DNA from: Enterobacter ludwigii
GTDB lineage: Bacteria; Pseudomonadota; Gammaproteobacteria; Enterobacterales; Enterobacteriaceae
Assembly (NCBI RefSeq): GCF_001750725.1
Contig: NZ_CP017279.1
Span: forward strand, 1,612,001 to 1,676,000
Length of the DNA: 64,000 nucleotides
Direction: 5' to 3'
Translations under genes and position numbers: made by a program
The notes under the pieces: generated by a model
Seen by the model: the letters and a program-made list of their open reading frames with translations, nothing else
Databases searched by the model: none
What the model was told of the DNA's origin: nothing
Part shown: positions 55,539 to 64,000 of the stretch, piece by piece
How positions within the stretch are numbered: position 1 is the first letter of the stretch
Layout: each line of letters opens with the position of its first letter

Positions 55539-56448
55539 GGACGGGCTCCTGTACTGATGCGGTGGATACGGAACGGACGCGACTGGCTACCCGGTTTTGA
55601 TTAACGGCTGAACGACGTTCGCTGCGGGCAAGCCCGCGCTCCACAACATGCTGAATGGCAGACAACACGGTGGTAATCACCAGATACCAGACCGCACCGA
55701 CCATCAGCAGCGGGATAACCTCCTGCGTGCGGTTATAGATCATCTGAATGGTATAGAAGAGTTCCGGCATCGCCAGGACATACACCATGGCCGTACCTTT
55801 CGCGAGACTGATAATTTCATTAAATCCGGACGGCAGAATCGTGCGTAGCGCCTGCGGCAAAATGATACGCACCGTGCGACGCCAGGCTGGCAGACCGAGC
55901 GCCGCCGCCGCTTCATACTGACCATGATCCACCCCCAGAAAACCGCCGCGAATGATCTCGGCGGTATACGCGCTCTGAACCAGCGTCAGTCCCACCACGG
56001 CGGTGGAAAACTGTCCCAGCACGTTGATGGTTTCGAAGCGACCCCAGGTAATGGCGGTGAAGGGTACGCCAAGCGAGAGCGTGTCGTAGAGATAGGAAAA
56101 GTTATAGAGAATGATCAGAACCACAATCAGGGGCAACGAACGAAACAGCCAGATATACCCCCAGGCCAGGCTGCTCAGCAGCCAGGATGAAGAGAGCCTC
56201 GCCAGCGCCAGCAGGCCGCCGATGACCACGCTCAGCGCAGTGCCGATCAGGGTCAACAGCAATGTCTGCCCTACGCCTTCGAGGATAACCGGATCAAAGA
56301 ACCAGCGGGCAAAGACAGACCACTCCCAGCGCGGGTTAAAGGCCACGGACTGAATGACCACCGCAAGCACAAACAGCGCCACCACGGCACCGACAGTCCG
56401 CAGCGGATAACGCGCCGGGACCACCTTAATGGTTTCAACGTTGCTCAT
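55522..56448 (-). CDS. Amino-acid-type ABC transporter permease
   Basis: 308 aa from the ATG at 56448, chosen because GAGG lies 7 nt upstream; an ATG two codons earlier overlaps that site. HisMQ-type permease with VGQTLLLTLIGTALSVVIGGLLALARLS and the transporter loop YEAAAALGLPAWRRTVRIILPQALRTILP. The C-terminal tail is long and polar. It is the only permease in the operon, so it may act as a homodimer. Confidence 0.85.
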   Translation of the reverse strand: MSNVETIKVVPARYPLRTVGAVVALFVLAVVIQSVAFNPRWEWSVFARWFFDPVILEGVGQTLLLTLIGTALSVVIGGLLALARLSSSWLLSSLAWGYIWLFRSLPLIVVLIILYNFSYLYDTLSLGVPFTAITWGRFETINVLGQFSTAVVGLTLVQSAYTAEIIRGGFLGVDHGQYEAAAALGLPAWRRTVRIILPQALRTILPSGFNEIISLAKGTAMVYVLAMPELFYTIQMIYNRTQEVIPLLMVGAVWYLVITTVLSAIQHVVERGLARSERRSAVNQNRVASRVRSVSTASVQEPVHANLS

Positions 56449-56457
56449 CGTCATTCC

Positions 56458-56967
56458 TCATGCTGTTTTACTGAACGCTTCACTGATCAGCGTTTTGGTG
56501 AAACGCAGCCGGCCATCAAACGGCGGCTGGCTGTACTCTTCCGGATCGCGGTTCAGATCGAACTGCGGCTGATAGCCCTGGCTGATATAGAGCCTGACCG
56601 CTTCCGGCTGACGAAAACCAGTGGTGAGGTAGATCTGGCTGTAACCGGCCTGTACCGCCCGACGCTCCAGCTCCTGGACGACGCGGGCCGCCAGCCCCTG
56701 TTGACGCAGCGCCTTGTGCGTCCAGATTCGTTTGATTTCAGCGGTGCGTTCATCAAACGGTTTATACGCGCCGGTGGCGATGATGTCGCCGTCACGCTCA
56801 AGGACAATAAACAGCCCCTGCGGGGCCAGGTACCACTCCGTGAGCTCCACTTCCGCGTCTTTAGAGAAGTAGTCGCCATAGCGGGCGGCATATTCACCGA
56901 ATAATCCGTCGATAATGGGCTGAAGATCGGCGTCTTCCGGTGACACGTCCCGAAATTGCTCGCGCAT
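56458..56967 (-). CDS. GNAT-family N-acetyltransferase
   Basis: 169 aa. The acetyl-CoA motif A is visible as RIWTHKALRQQGLAARVVQELERRAVQAGYSQIYLTTG. It lies inside a transporter/monooxygenase operon, as do B. subtilis YtmI and YxeL, which N-acetylate S-modified cysteines before oxidative cleavage. The substrate here is inferred from that context only. Confidence 0.82.
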   Translation of the reverse strand: MREQFRDVSPEDADLQPIIDGLFGEYAARYGDYFSKDAEVELTEWYLAPQGLFIVLERDGDIIATGAYKPFDERTAEIKRIWTHKALRQQGLAARVVQELERRAVQAGYSQIYLTTGFRQPEAVRLYISQGYQPQFDLNRDPEEYSQPPFDGRLRFTKTLISEAFSKTA

Positions 56968-56976
56968 AGCGCCTCC

Positions 56977-57909
56977 TTAGTCACCCAGTCCTGCCGGGTT
57001 CACTTCTGATTGAGGGATACGTTCTACCCCTTCCCCCCAGCGGTTCAGCACTTTGTCGTAATCGCCGTTTTTGATGACCCCGTTAAGTGCAGTCTGTACC
57101 GGCTCGACCAGGCCGCTGCCTTTTTTCAGCGTCACCGCAATGTGCGCCGCCTTCGGCCAGCCGCCGTCGACAATCCCAACCCGTTTCGTTTTCCCGGTCA
57201 GCGCCGCTTTCCATGCGCCAGTCACGTTCGGGCCAAAGAACGCATCTGCGCGGCCTGACTGGAGAGACAGGGTTTGTGATGCATCGTCTTTGGTGTAGAT
57301 CGGGGTAAACGGCTTCAGGCCTTTCTTCACGTTCTCCGCATTCCACGCCAGCAGGATAGCCTCCTGGTTGGTCCCGGAACCTACGATGATGCGCAGCCCG
57401 GCGATGTCCTCCGCCTTCTGCAGCGAGGTAATCGGACTGGTCGATTTCACATAGAAACCGAGGGAATCTTTACGGTAAGTGGCAAAATCAAACTTCTCTT
57501 TGCGCTCTCTGGTCACGGTGATGTTGCTGATCGCCGCATCGTATTTCCCGGAGACGACGCCGAGAGGCCAGTCCTCCCAGGAGGTTGGCACCACGTTCAG
57601 CTCCAGCCCAAGGCTGTCGGCCACCAGACGGGCAACGTCCACCTCGCTTCCGAGCAGCGTTTTATTGTCGTCGGAAAAAACGGTCAGCGGCGGTGAGTTA
57701 AGCGCGGCAACCGCCACGGTGAATTTGCCCGGCACGGCGAAGCGATAATCTTTCGGCAGTTGCGCGATGGCGTCGCTGTTTTTGGCGGTGTTGACGGGCG
57801 TTTTGTTGGCTTCCAGGCTCACGCCAGTGCCATTAATGTTAACATTCTCTGCCCAGACGGCAGGGGAAAAGGCCAGCGCAAGCGCCAGAATAAGCGATGA
57901 TTTCTGCAT
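56977..57909 (-). CDS. Amino-acid-type ABC transporter substrate-binding protein (2)
   Basis: 310 aa, family-3 periplasmic binding protein; signal peptide MQKSSLILALALAFSPAVWA. Shares with the first binding protein the blocks VAALNSPPL, SWEDWPLGVVSGKYDAAI, EKFDFATYRKDSLGF and VGSGTNQEAILLAWN, so the two arose by duplication. Two binding proteins served by one permease/ATPase suggests a widened substrate range. Confidence 0.85.
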   Translation of the reverse strand: MQKSSLILALALAFSPAVWAENVNINGTGVSLEANKTPVNTAKNSDAIAQLPKDYRFAVPGKFTVAVAALNSPPLTVFSDDNKTLLGSEVDVARLVADSLGLELNVVPTSWEDWPLGVVSGKYDAAISNITVTRERKEKFDFATYRKDSLGFYVKSTSPITSLQKAEDIAGLRIIVGSGTNQEAILLAWNAENVKKGLKPFTPIYTKDDASQTLSLQSGRADAFFGPNVTGAWKAALTGKTKRVGIVDGGWPKAAHIAVTLKKGSGLVEPVQTALNGVIKNGDYDKVLNRWGEGVERIPQSEVNPAGLGD

Positions 57910-57923
57910 AACGAGGTTCTCTA

Positions 57924-59240
57924 TTATTGTTGTGTGAACTGGTTTTGCGGTTCGTCTAAACCCAGACTGTCGCGCAGCGTAGTGCCGGGATAGTCGGTGC
58001 GGAATAACCCGCGGGCCTGTAACACCGGGACAACCTGGTCAACAAAACGCGGGAATGTGTCCGGCGTTCCACCCTGAATAATGAAGCCGTCCGCGGCGAA
58101 TGCCTCAAACCAGCCCTGCAGACCGTCTGCCACCTCCTCCGGCGTACCGGAAAAGCGCGGGCGCGGGGATGCTGCTTCGAGTGCAACCTGACGCAGGGTT
58201 AAGTTGCGTTCGCGAGCATTACGCTTAATTTCATCGGTCGTGCTGCGAAAACTGTTTTTACCCAGTTCACCGATGTCCGGGAACGGCTCGTCGAGCGGGT
58301 ACTGGCTGAAATCGTGATGTTCGAAATAACGGCCGAGGTAATTCAGGGCATCGTTAATCGACACCAGAGCCGCGGTTGTCTGATACTGGTTCTCCACGTC
58401 CTCCGCGTCTTTGCCAACAATCACGCTGACGCCCTGAAAAATATGTAAGTCCGATGCCCTGCGGCCATTCGATTCAAGCTGGTGTTTCACGTCGCGATAA
58501 AACGCTTTGGCTTCCTCTAACGTTTCATGATGGGTAAAAATGGCGTCAGCATGTTTCGCGGCCAGTTTTTTTCCGTCATCCGATGCACCTGCCTGAAAAA
58601 CAATCGGGCGTCCCTGCGGCGTGCGGCCAATATTGAGCGGACCGGCCACCTGGAAGAAATCGCCGTGGTGATCAAGCGTATGCAGTTTTGCCGGGTCAAA
58701 GAACTGCCCGCTCTCTTTGTTGCGCACAAAGGCATCCCCCTCCCAGGAATCCCAGAGTCCTTTCACCACGTCGAGGTATTCATCCGCTATCCGGTAGCGC
58801 AGCGCATGTTCAGGGTGTTTCTCGCGCGAGAAGTTTTTCGCCGACCCTTCCAGCGGTGAGGTCACCACGTTCCAGCCTGCGCGTCCGTTGCTCAAATGAT
58901 CCAGGCTGGCAAACTGGCGCGCCACGGTAAACGGTTCGCTGTAGGAGGTCGATAAGGTACCGACCAGACCGAGGCGCGACGTCAGACTTGCCAGTGCAGA
59001 CAAGACCGTTAACGGCTCAAACCGGTTTAAGAAATGCGGGATGGATTTCTCGTTAATATAGAGGCCGTCGGCGACGAATAAAAAATCAAGCTTCCCCTCT
59101 TCGGCTTTTAACGCCGTGGCTTTTACAAAATCAAAATTAATGCTGGCATCGGCGACCGCCGCCGGATGACGCCAGGCAGACATGTTCCCGGAAGCACCAT
59201 GCAAAATGGTTCCCAGCCGCAATTGTCGGGTTGCAGACAT
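57924..59240 (-). CDS. LLM-class FMN-dependent monooxygenase, NtaA/SnaA/DszA type
   Basis: 438 aa from the ATG at 59240 (SD AGAGGTG); an upstream in-frame start at 59315 overlaps the M20 gene. Starts [22 protein letters not shown]; motifs [21 protein letters not shown] and [27 protein letters not shown] define the nitrilotriacetate/dibenzothiophene-sulfone monooxygenase group. B. subtilis YtnJ and YxeK are of this type and cleave C-S bonds of N-acetylated S-modified cysteines using reduced FMN. The flavin reductase is not in the operon; yddH lies 8 kb away. Confidence 0.85.
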   Translation of the reverse strand: MSATRQLRLGTILHGASGNMSAWRHPAAVADASINFDFVKATALKAEEGKLDFLFVADGLYINEKSIPHFLNRFEPLTVLSALASLTSRLGLVGTLSTSYSEPFTVARQFASLDHLSNGRAGWNVVTSPLEGSAKNFSREKHPEHALRYRIADEYLDVVKGLWDSWEGDAFVRNKESGQFFDPAKLHTLDHHGDFFQVAGPLNIGRTPQGRPIVFQAGASDDGKKLAAKHADAIFTHHETLEEAKAFYRDVKHQLESNGRRASDLHIFQGVSVIVGKDAEDVENQYQTTAALVSINDALNYLGRYFEHHDFSQYPLDEPFPDIGELGKNSFRSTTDEIKRNARERNLTLRQVALEAASPRPRFSGTPEEVADGLQGWFEAFAADGFIIQGGTPDTFPRFVDQVVPVLQARGLFRTDYPGTTLRDSLGLDEPQNQFTQQ

Positions 59241-59256
59241 ATTCACCTCTTCAGAA

Positions 59257-60378
59257 TTAAACGTGTTGCAGGGCTTTTTCCGCAAGCTGTGCAAAATAGC
59301 GGGCAGCGGGCTCAATTAATGCTTCATCCGGGTTGAAGGCCGGGTGATGTAAACCGAACGGACTGGCGCTGCCGATGCTGACAAACGCCCCGGGGACCTG
59401 CTGCAGATACACCGCGAAATCTTCCCCGCCCATATGCAGCTCGGCGTGCTGCGTTTCATACCCAGATTCTCTGGCGACGGCGGTGGCAAATTCGGCCCAG
59501 TGTGCGTCATTGACCAGCGCGGTAGGCCCGGCGTACCAGGTAATGTCGATCTGCGCGCTAAACGCGCTGGCAAACCCGGCGGCAATTTCGCCGACGCGTG
59601 CTTTCACATTCTGCTGCACTTCCACGCGGTGGGTGCGAAGCGTGCCTTCCAGCTCAACGCTTTCCGGCAGGACGTTCCAGGTATTGCCCCCGGTAATGCG
59701 CGTGACGCTCAGCACCACGGAATCAAGCGTGTTGACGTTGCGGCTGGCAACGCTCTGCAACGCCGTTACCAGCTGGCTCGCCAGCACGATGGCGTCGTTA
59801 CCTTCATGCGGACGTGCAGCATGCGCGCCTTTACCGGTAATTCGGATAACAAACCGGTCGACGTTGGCGTAGAACGGCCCACCGCGGGTGGCAAATTCCC
59901 CGACCGGCAGCCCCGGCTCGTTATGCATCCCGAAGATGGCACTGACATCACGTAAGGCACCGGCCCGCACCATACTTTTCGCGCCGCCAAAGTTCTCTTC
60001 AGCCGGCTGAAAAAGGATCCGCACACGCCCGTTTAAAGACGCTTCACGCTCTTTAAGCTTTAACGCCGCCCCGAGGATCACACTGGTATGAATATCGTGT
60101 CCGCAGGCATGCATCACACCCGCACGCTGTGAACTAAACGGCACGCCGCTGCGCTCTTCAATGGGCAAGGCGTCAATATCGGCCCGCAGCGCAATCAGCT
60201 TTTTCCCCGTGCCAATTTCGGCCACCACGCCGGTCTGAAGCGCATAAGGCAGCGGCGTAATGCCAGCCGTAGTCAGCCACTGACGCAGGCGAGCGGTCGT
60301 TTCGACCTCCTGGCCGGACAGCTCCGGGTTCTGGTGCAGCTCCCGGCGCCAGGCAATCAGTTGTTCGTCAAAACGCAT
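59257..60378 (-). CDS. M20-family amidohydrolase (N-deacetylase)
   Basis: 373 aa, M20D type. Metal-site motifs: [20 protein letters not shown] (His and Asp ligands), [16 protein letters not shown] (catalytic Glu pair), and [33 protein letters not shown] before the ATG; start overlaps the upstream LLM gene by 22 nt. Homologous in kind and context to B. subtilis YtnL/YxeP, which deacetylate N-acetyl-cysteine derivatives; it would release cysteine here. Confidence 0.87.
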   Translation of the reverse strand: MRFDEQLIAWRRELHQNPELSGQEVETTARLRQWLTTAGITPLPYALQTGVVAEIGTGKKLIALRADIDALPIEERSGVPFSSQRAGVMHACGHDIHTSVILGAALKLKEREASLNGRVRILFQPAEENFGGAKSMVRAGALRDVSAIFGMHNEPGLPVGEFATRGGPFYANVDRFVIRITGKGAHAARPHEGNDAIVLASQLVTALQSVASRNVNTLDSVVLSVTRITGGNTWNVLPESVELEGTLRTHRVEVQQNVKARVGEIAAGFASAFSAQIDITWYAGPTALVNDAHWAEFATAVARESGYETQHAELHMGGEDFAVYLQQVPGAFVSIGSASPFGLHHPAFNPDEALIEPAARYFAQLAEKALQHV

Positions 60379-61376
60379 ACGGCGGCCTCCTTGTTAAGCT
60401 TCGCCTGCGCCAGCAGACGCAGGGACTGTATTCGCGTTACGCCATCCGCAACGGGCGTATCAATAATGAATTCATCAATGCCCCATTTTTCGTGCAGGGC
60501 GTTCAACTGTTCCAGCACCGATTCAGCTGTTCCCGCCAGCAGCGACTGTGCCCGACGGGCAATGCGCACCGGCTCGCTGCCCGCCTGTCGGGCAAAGGCA
60601 TAGGCCTGCTCTTCGCTGGCCACGGTGACGCGCTGCCCATTTGCCAGTTCGACGCCCCAGACTTCAACCTGTTGTGCCAGTGCCTCCGCCTCAGCCTGCG
60701 ACTGGGCGACGATGACCTGCACCGCCACAATCGCATCCCGGGCGCTGTGGTTACGCCAGGTGGTGATGACTTCACGCAGCAGCGCCGGATCCCCATTCAG
60801 GTGAGCAGCAAAGACAAAATGCCAGTCAAGTTTCGCGGCCAGCAGCGCGCTTTCGGTACTGGCCCCCAGCAGGAACCCCTGCGCCGGAACCGGCGGCAGC
60901 GGCGTCGCGCGAACGGCCTCGTCCACCGACTGATTTTCCGGCTGGATCCAGTGATGAAGCTGTGTCAGCTGTTCGGCAAAACTGCCTTTTTGCTGTTGAT
61001 CGAGGCCCTGTTGCAGCGCCCGGGTGGAGAGCGGCAGGCCGCCTGGGGCTTTCCCGACGCCCAGATCCACGCGCCCGGGAGCAAGCGCGGCCAGGAGGTT
61101 GAAATTTTCTGCGACTTTGTAAGGGCTGTAGTGCTGGAGCATGACGCCACCAGAGCCCACGCGGATACGCCGTGTTTGCCCGAGGATCCAGGCGATTAAC
61201 AGTTCGGGTGAAGGGCTGGCCAGCTGGGGCGTGTTGTGGTGTTCGGCAATCCAGAAACGGTGATAGCCCAGATTTTCTGCCTGCTGTGCCAGCGCCAGGG
61301 TTCGCGCCAGTGCATCGGCAGCCGTTTCGTTTTCAGCGATGGGGCTTTTATCCAGAATACTGATTCGCCAGGACAT
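60357..61376 (-). CDS. LLM-class flavin-dependent oxidoreductase, MsnO8-like
   Basis: 339 aa luciferase-like monooxygenase: MSWRISILDKSPIAENETA, YHRFWIAEHHNTPQLASPSPELLI, RIRVGSGGVMLQHYSPYKVAENFNLL, GRVDLGVGKAPGG. Resembles B. subtilis YtmO, also part of a sulfur-salvage operon with a second monooxygenase. First gene of the operon; the 110-bp gap upstream is AT-rich and no regulator site was identified. Confidence 0.83.
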   Translation of the reverse strand: MSWRISILDKSPIAENETAADALARTLALAQQAENLGYHRFWIAEHHNTPQLASPSPELLIAWILGQTRRIRVGSGGVMLQHYSPYKVAENFNLLAALAPGRVDLGVGKAPGGLPLSTRALQQGLDQQQKGSFAEQLTQLHHWIQPENQSVDEAVRATPLPPVPAQGFLLGASTESALLAAKLDWHFVFAAHLNGDPALLREVITTWRNHSARDAIVAVQVIVAQSQAEAEALAQQVEVWGVELANGQRVTVASEEQAYAFARQAGSEPVRIARRAQSLLAGTAESVLEQLNALHEKWGIDEFIIDTPVADGVTRIQSLRLLAQAKLNKEAAVCVLTNN

Positions 61377-61486
61377 GTTGCGTTCTCGTTTGACTTAACA
61401 TGTCGTCATTATTAAAGGCGTATTTCACCTCTGAGAAACAATTAATTTACATTTGGTTTGCCGGAAATCAGATATATAAATCCATG

Positions 61487-62026
61487 CTACGCGTGTGACT
61501 TAAGCGATGAAATGAGGTTTTCCACCTCACTGCGGCGGGTAATGCGGACAAAATGAATATGGGCGTATTGCGGGTCTACCATATCGCGTGCATAACGTGC
61601 GCGGTTGCTGCGCCAGGTTTTGATTGTCCAGATAATAATGGACTCACGGCTCAAGAATGAGCGACGAAAACTCTCACAGTTTCCCGTACCGGGCCACAGT
61701 TCCTGTTTGTGCCAGGCGCGCGTGAACGCTCGGGTGACAGCCTGATACAAAGTTCGGGCGAACCCATAATCCACCCACACCACCCGATCCACGTCTCGCC
61801 ATTTCACAGGGCGCGTACGGTTATAGTTGCCATCAAGCACCCACTCCGCTGACGCCTTTAGCGTCGTCTCCAGTTTTTCCAGCAAGATAGCGTCCGGGGT
61901 GCCCTGCCAGTCCGGACACCAGTAAAGTCGGTCCATTTCGATGTAAGGAATATCCAGTTCTGCGGCGATACGCTTCGCCAGGGTGCTTTTTCCACTCCCG
62001 CTGGTGCCAATCACATTCACTTTCAC
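61487..62026 (-). CDS. P-loop kinase-like protein (DNA topology modulation/FlaR type)
   Basis: 179 aa from a GTG at 62026 (AGGGGG 7 nt upstream), so the protein begins VKVNVIGTSGSGKST, the normal start for this family; an ATG at 62074 lacks a ribosome-binding site. Walker A GTSGSGKST; adenylate-kinase-like features YIEMDRLYW and WVLDGNYNRTRP. Usually named topology modulation protein; the real substrate is not established. Confidence 0.75.
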   Translation of the reverse strand: MKVNVIGTSGSGKSTLAKRIAAELDIPYIEMDRLYWCPDWQGTPDAILLEKLETTLKASAEWVLDGNYNRTRPVKWRDVDRVVWVDYGFARTLYQAVTRAFTRAWHKQELWPGTGNCESFRRSFLSRESIIIWTIKTWRSNRARYARDMVDPQYAHIHFVRITRRSEVENLISSLKSHA

Positions 62027-62259
62027 CCTGTTGCCCCCTGTTGAAGAAAAACCCTTAAAGCATAGCGTTTTCATCTTGTTAACGAAACGCTATTTCGGCG
62101 GGTCAGTTTACGTCGAAGAGTGATCTCCCGCTTTTAATTTGCCTTATGGCGTTTATTTGCAGGGTGCTACAAAAACGCACCGATAAATATTTTCATTTTT
62201 ATTACATCGAATGCATTTTAAAAATAAAAAATACTAAATACAGGGTATTCCGGAACGCA

Positions 62260-62286
62260 TAACTTTCGTAGAGAATATGCCGACAG
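62260..62286 (+). promoter_or_regulatory. Candidate FliA (sigma-28) promoter of the chemoreceptor gene
   Basis: TAACTTTC (62260-62267), 11-bp spacer, GCCGACAG (62279-62286), against the FliA consensus TAAAGTTT-N11-GCCGATAA: exact spacing and 11 of 16 matching bases, including GCCGA. The rest of the 343-bp gap 62027-62369 is AT-rich with no gene seen. Confidence 0.6.
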
Positions 62287-62369
62287 TAAAAATAAAAAAC
62301 CAAACCTTTCAAACTTGCCTGAATGTTTAACGGACTCTTTTTTATTGATATATGACCATGGGGTTACTG

Positions 62370-63905
62370 ATGCGGAATAACACTCCCGTTACACAAAACG
62401 AGTATTTACTTAACGAAGGTTCGACGCTTATGTCGACCACCAATACGCACAGCCATATTACCTATGCGAACTCTGCCTTTATTGACGCCAGCGGCTATAA
62501 AGAAGAGAGTCTTCTCGGTGAGCCGCATAATCTTATTCGCCATCCCGACATGCCTGCCGAGGCGTTTGGCGACATGTGGTTTACCCTGCAACAGGGTGAG
62601 ACCTGGACGGGGCTGGTCAAGAACCGCCGCCTGAACGGCGATCACTACTGGGTGCGCGCAAACGTCACCCCGGTTTATCAGAATGAAACGTTAACCGGCT
62701 ATATTTCTGTGCGAAATATTCCTTCGCGTGAAGAGATTGCTGTCAGTGAAAAACGGTATGAGAAAGTGCGCAATAATGAATTAAAACATCACCGCTTTTA
62801 TAAAGGCCTGTTTGTTCGCCACGGTCTGTTCTCTTTTACGTCGCTGTTTAAACGCCTCAGCACCAGTAAAAGGATCCATCTTGGTATTGCGATAACCGCC
62901 CTGCTCGCTTGTCTGCAGCTGTTTATATTTGCCGATCGTATTGTTGAGACTGTAGGTCTGGCTCTGCTATTTATTGCCCTGGCCGTTTATCTTCATGCGC
63001 AAATTGCGAAGCCGGTTAAATCCATTGTCCAGCAAATGCAGCGGGTGGTTTCAGGACGTAAAGCGGACTATTACCATTTTGACCGCGTCGATGAAATCGG
63101 CCTGATGATGCGCATGGTGAATCAGTCGGGTCTGAACCTCCATTCGCTGGTGGACGATGTCGGTGCGCAAATCAGCGGTATAAGTACAATCAGCCAGCAG
63201 GTGGCGAAAGAAGGTATGGCATTACAAACGCGTACCGAAGAAACCGCAGACTTTCTGCAGCAAACGGCCTCAGCCGTGGAAGAAATTGCCAGCGCAGTTC
63301 AGCAGACGGCTGAAACGGCGAAAGACGCGATCCTGATGGCAGATCGCACCCGCACCAGCGCTCACCGCGGTGAAGCAATGATGAAAGAGACTATCGGCAT
63401 GATGCAGTCCGTGTCGCAGGATAACAGCCAGATCGTCGACATCATCAGCGTCATCGATCGTATCGCCTTCCAGACCAATATTCTGGCGCTGAACGCGGCC
63501 GTTGAAGCGGCGCGTGCGGGTGATGCCGGACGCGGTTTTGCGGTCGTGGCGGCCGAAGTCCGCAACCTTGCCCAGCACTCTGCCACGGCGGCCAAAGAGA
63601 TCAAAACGCTTATAGAGAAAAACGTTTCCAGCGTGAACGCCGGCGTGGAGAAGGTCGAGCAAACTGAATCGCAGCTCACGGTGATGATTGGCAATGTCAT
63701 GGAGATGTCTTCTCTGATTAAGGAGATAGGCCACGCCACGCAGGAGCAAACGCAGGCGCTGACCCTGATTAACGCGTCCATCTCCCGCATCGGTACAATG
63801 ATCCAAAACAATACCGGTATGGTGGATAACGTGACGGACGCCGCACACCATCTGACGCAGCGTACGACCCGCCTGCAACAGGCGATTGCCGTTTTTGGCG
63901 GTTGA
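62370..63905 (+). CDS. Aer-like PAS-domain methyl-accepting chemotaxis receptor
   Basis: 511 aa from the ATG at 62370 (earlier in-frame ATGs at 62352 and 62358 add up to six residues). Aer-type PAS domain (STTNTHSHITYANSAFIDASGYKEESLLGEPHNLIRHPDMP, GLVKNRRLNGDHYWVRANVTPV, likely FAD-binding), two close hydrophobic segments (about 175-210), HAMP-like region, then a cytoplasmic MCP signalling domain with the hairpin tip DRIAFQTNILALNAAVEAARAGDAGRGFAVVAAEVRNLAQ. No C-terminal NWETF tether. Probably an energy/redox taxis sensor, a paralogue of Aer. Confidence 0.88.
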   Translation: MRNNTPVTQNEYLLNEGSTLMSTTNTHSHITYANSAFIDASGYKEESLLGEPHNLIRHPDMPAEAFGDMWFTLQQGETWTGLVKNRRLNGDHYWVRANVTPVYQNETLTGYISVRNIPSREEIAVSEKRYEKVRNNELKHHRFYKGLFVRHGLFSFTSLFKRLSTSKRIHLGIAITALLACLQLFIFADRIVETVGLALLFIALAVYLHAQIAKPVKSIVQQMQRVVSGRKADYYHFDRVDEIGLMMRMVNQSGLNLHSLVDDVGAQISGISTISQQVAKEGMALQTRTEETADFLQQTASAVEEIASAVQQTAETAKDAILMADRTRTSAHRGEAMMKETIGMMQSVSQDNSQIVDIISVIDRIAFQTNILALNAAVEAARAGDAGRGFAVVAAEVRNLAQHSATAAKEIKTLIEKNVSSVNAGVEKVEQTESQLTVMIGNVMEMSSLIKEIGHATQEQTQALTLINASISRIGTMIQNNTGMVDNVTDAAHHLTQRTTRLQQAIAVFGG

Positions 63906-64000
63906 GCAAAGGCGCCGTTATGCGCTGGTTGCTTTGCGCAATCATTAAGCGAAACTGATGATTAAAGCACCACTTCATTAATGGATTTGTCTAAAAACTC
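63906..64000. other. Window end without a recognisable gene
   Basis: 95 bp after the chemoreceptor stop. Short GC-rich inverted fragments near 63911-63943 may form a transcript-end structure; no ORF with a start signal. Confidence 0.4.

Overview
The window looks like a chromosomal segment of an Enterobacter-type enterobacterium (Enterobacter cloacae complex or a near relative such as Leclercia or Lelliottia). From about 8 kb to 54 kb the gene order follows the E. coli K-12 33-minute region: ddpXABCDF, osmC, bdm, sra, maeA, adhP, fdnGHI, yddG, narU-narZYWV, nhoA, yddH, pptA, yncG. The yddG-porin-gfa-smvA block has the Salmonella layout (yddG, ompD, smvA). Genes absent from K-12 are interleaved: chromosomal scr genes, a PPK2, a fifth ABC-F protein, a second EF-G, an Rrf2/flavoprotein pair and a polymorphic-toxin cassette. 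No tRNA, rRNA, IS element, prophage or CRISPR array was seen.

1-6.9 kb: sucrose PTS genes scrK, scrY, scrA (scrA cut by the window edge) with LacI-type operators, a BLUF-EAL blue-light photoreceptor that keeps its catalytic EAL residues, and a membrane-anchored serine hydrolase. 7.1-14 kb: an RpiR/SIS regulator heading the ddp operon for D-Ala-D-Ala hydrolysis and dipeptide import. 14-20.3 kb: an accessory stretch with SDR/LysR, a type-44 polymorphic toxin with an overlapping membrane-anchored putative immunity gene, osmC, a secreted GH-A-like protein, and a LysR gene divergent from a metallo-beta-lactamase-fold protein that has lost its zinc-binding histidines. 20.4-26 kb: bdm, sra, maeA, an ABC-F ATPase behind a structured leader with two tiny ORFs, and adhP.

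26-41 kb: an Rrf2-family regulator divergent from an NDH-2-like flavoprotein, with a perfect 22-bp palindrome placed on a promoter; araJ-like MFS; ppk2; nitrate-inducible formate dehydrogenase fdnGHI (UGA selenocysteine codon present in fdnG, a one-base frameshift in fdnI); yddG, ompD-type porin, gfa-like gene, and smvA/smvR. 40.5-48.7 kb: narU-narZYWV. Formate dehydrogenase-N and nitrate reductase Z could together form a formate-to-nitrate electron chain, although the frameshift as read would break the fdn side.

48.7-64 kb: nhoA, yddH, a second EF-G divergent from an ArsR-type regulator, pptA, yncG, then an eight-gene leftward operon (two LLM flavin monooxygenases, M20 deacetylase, GNAT, two paralogous binding proteins, permease, ATPase). 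That set matches the Bacillus subtilis ytm/ytn and yxe operons for salvage of sulfur from S-modified cysteines. The window ends with a P-loop kinase-like gene and an Aer-type PAS chemoreceptor behind a likely FliA (sigma-28) promoter.

Start sites were set from Shine-Dalgarno spacing and remembered homologues. All family assignments are from reading the proteins; no database search was run.
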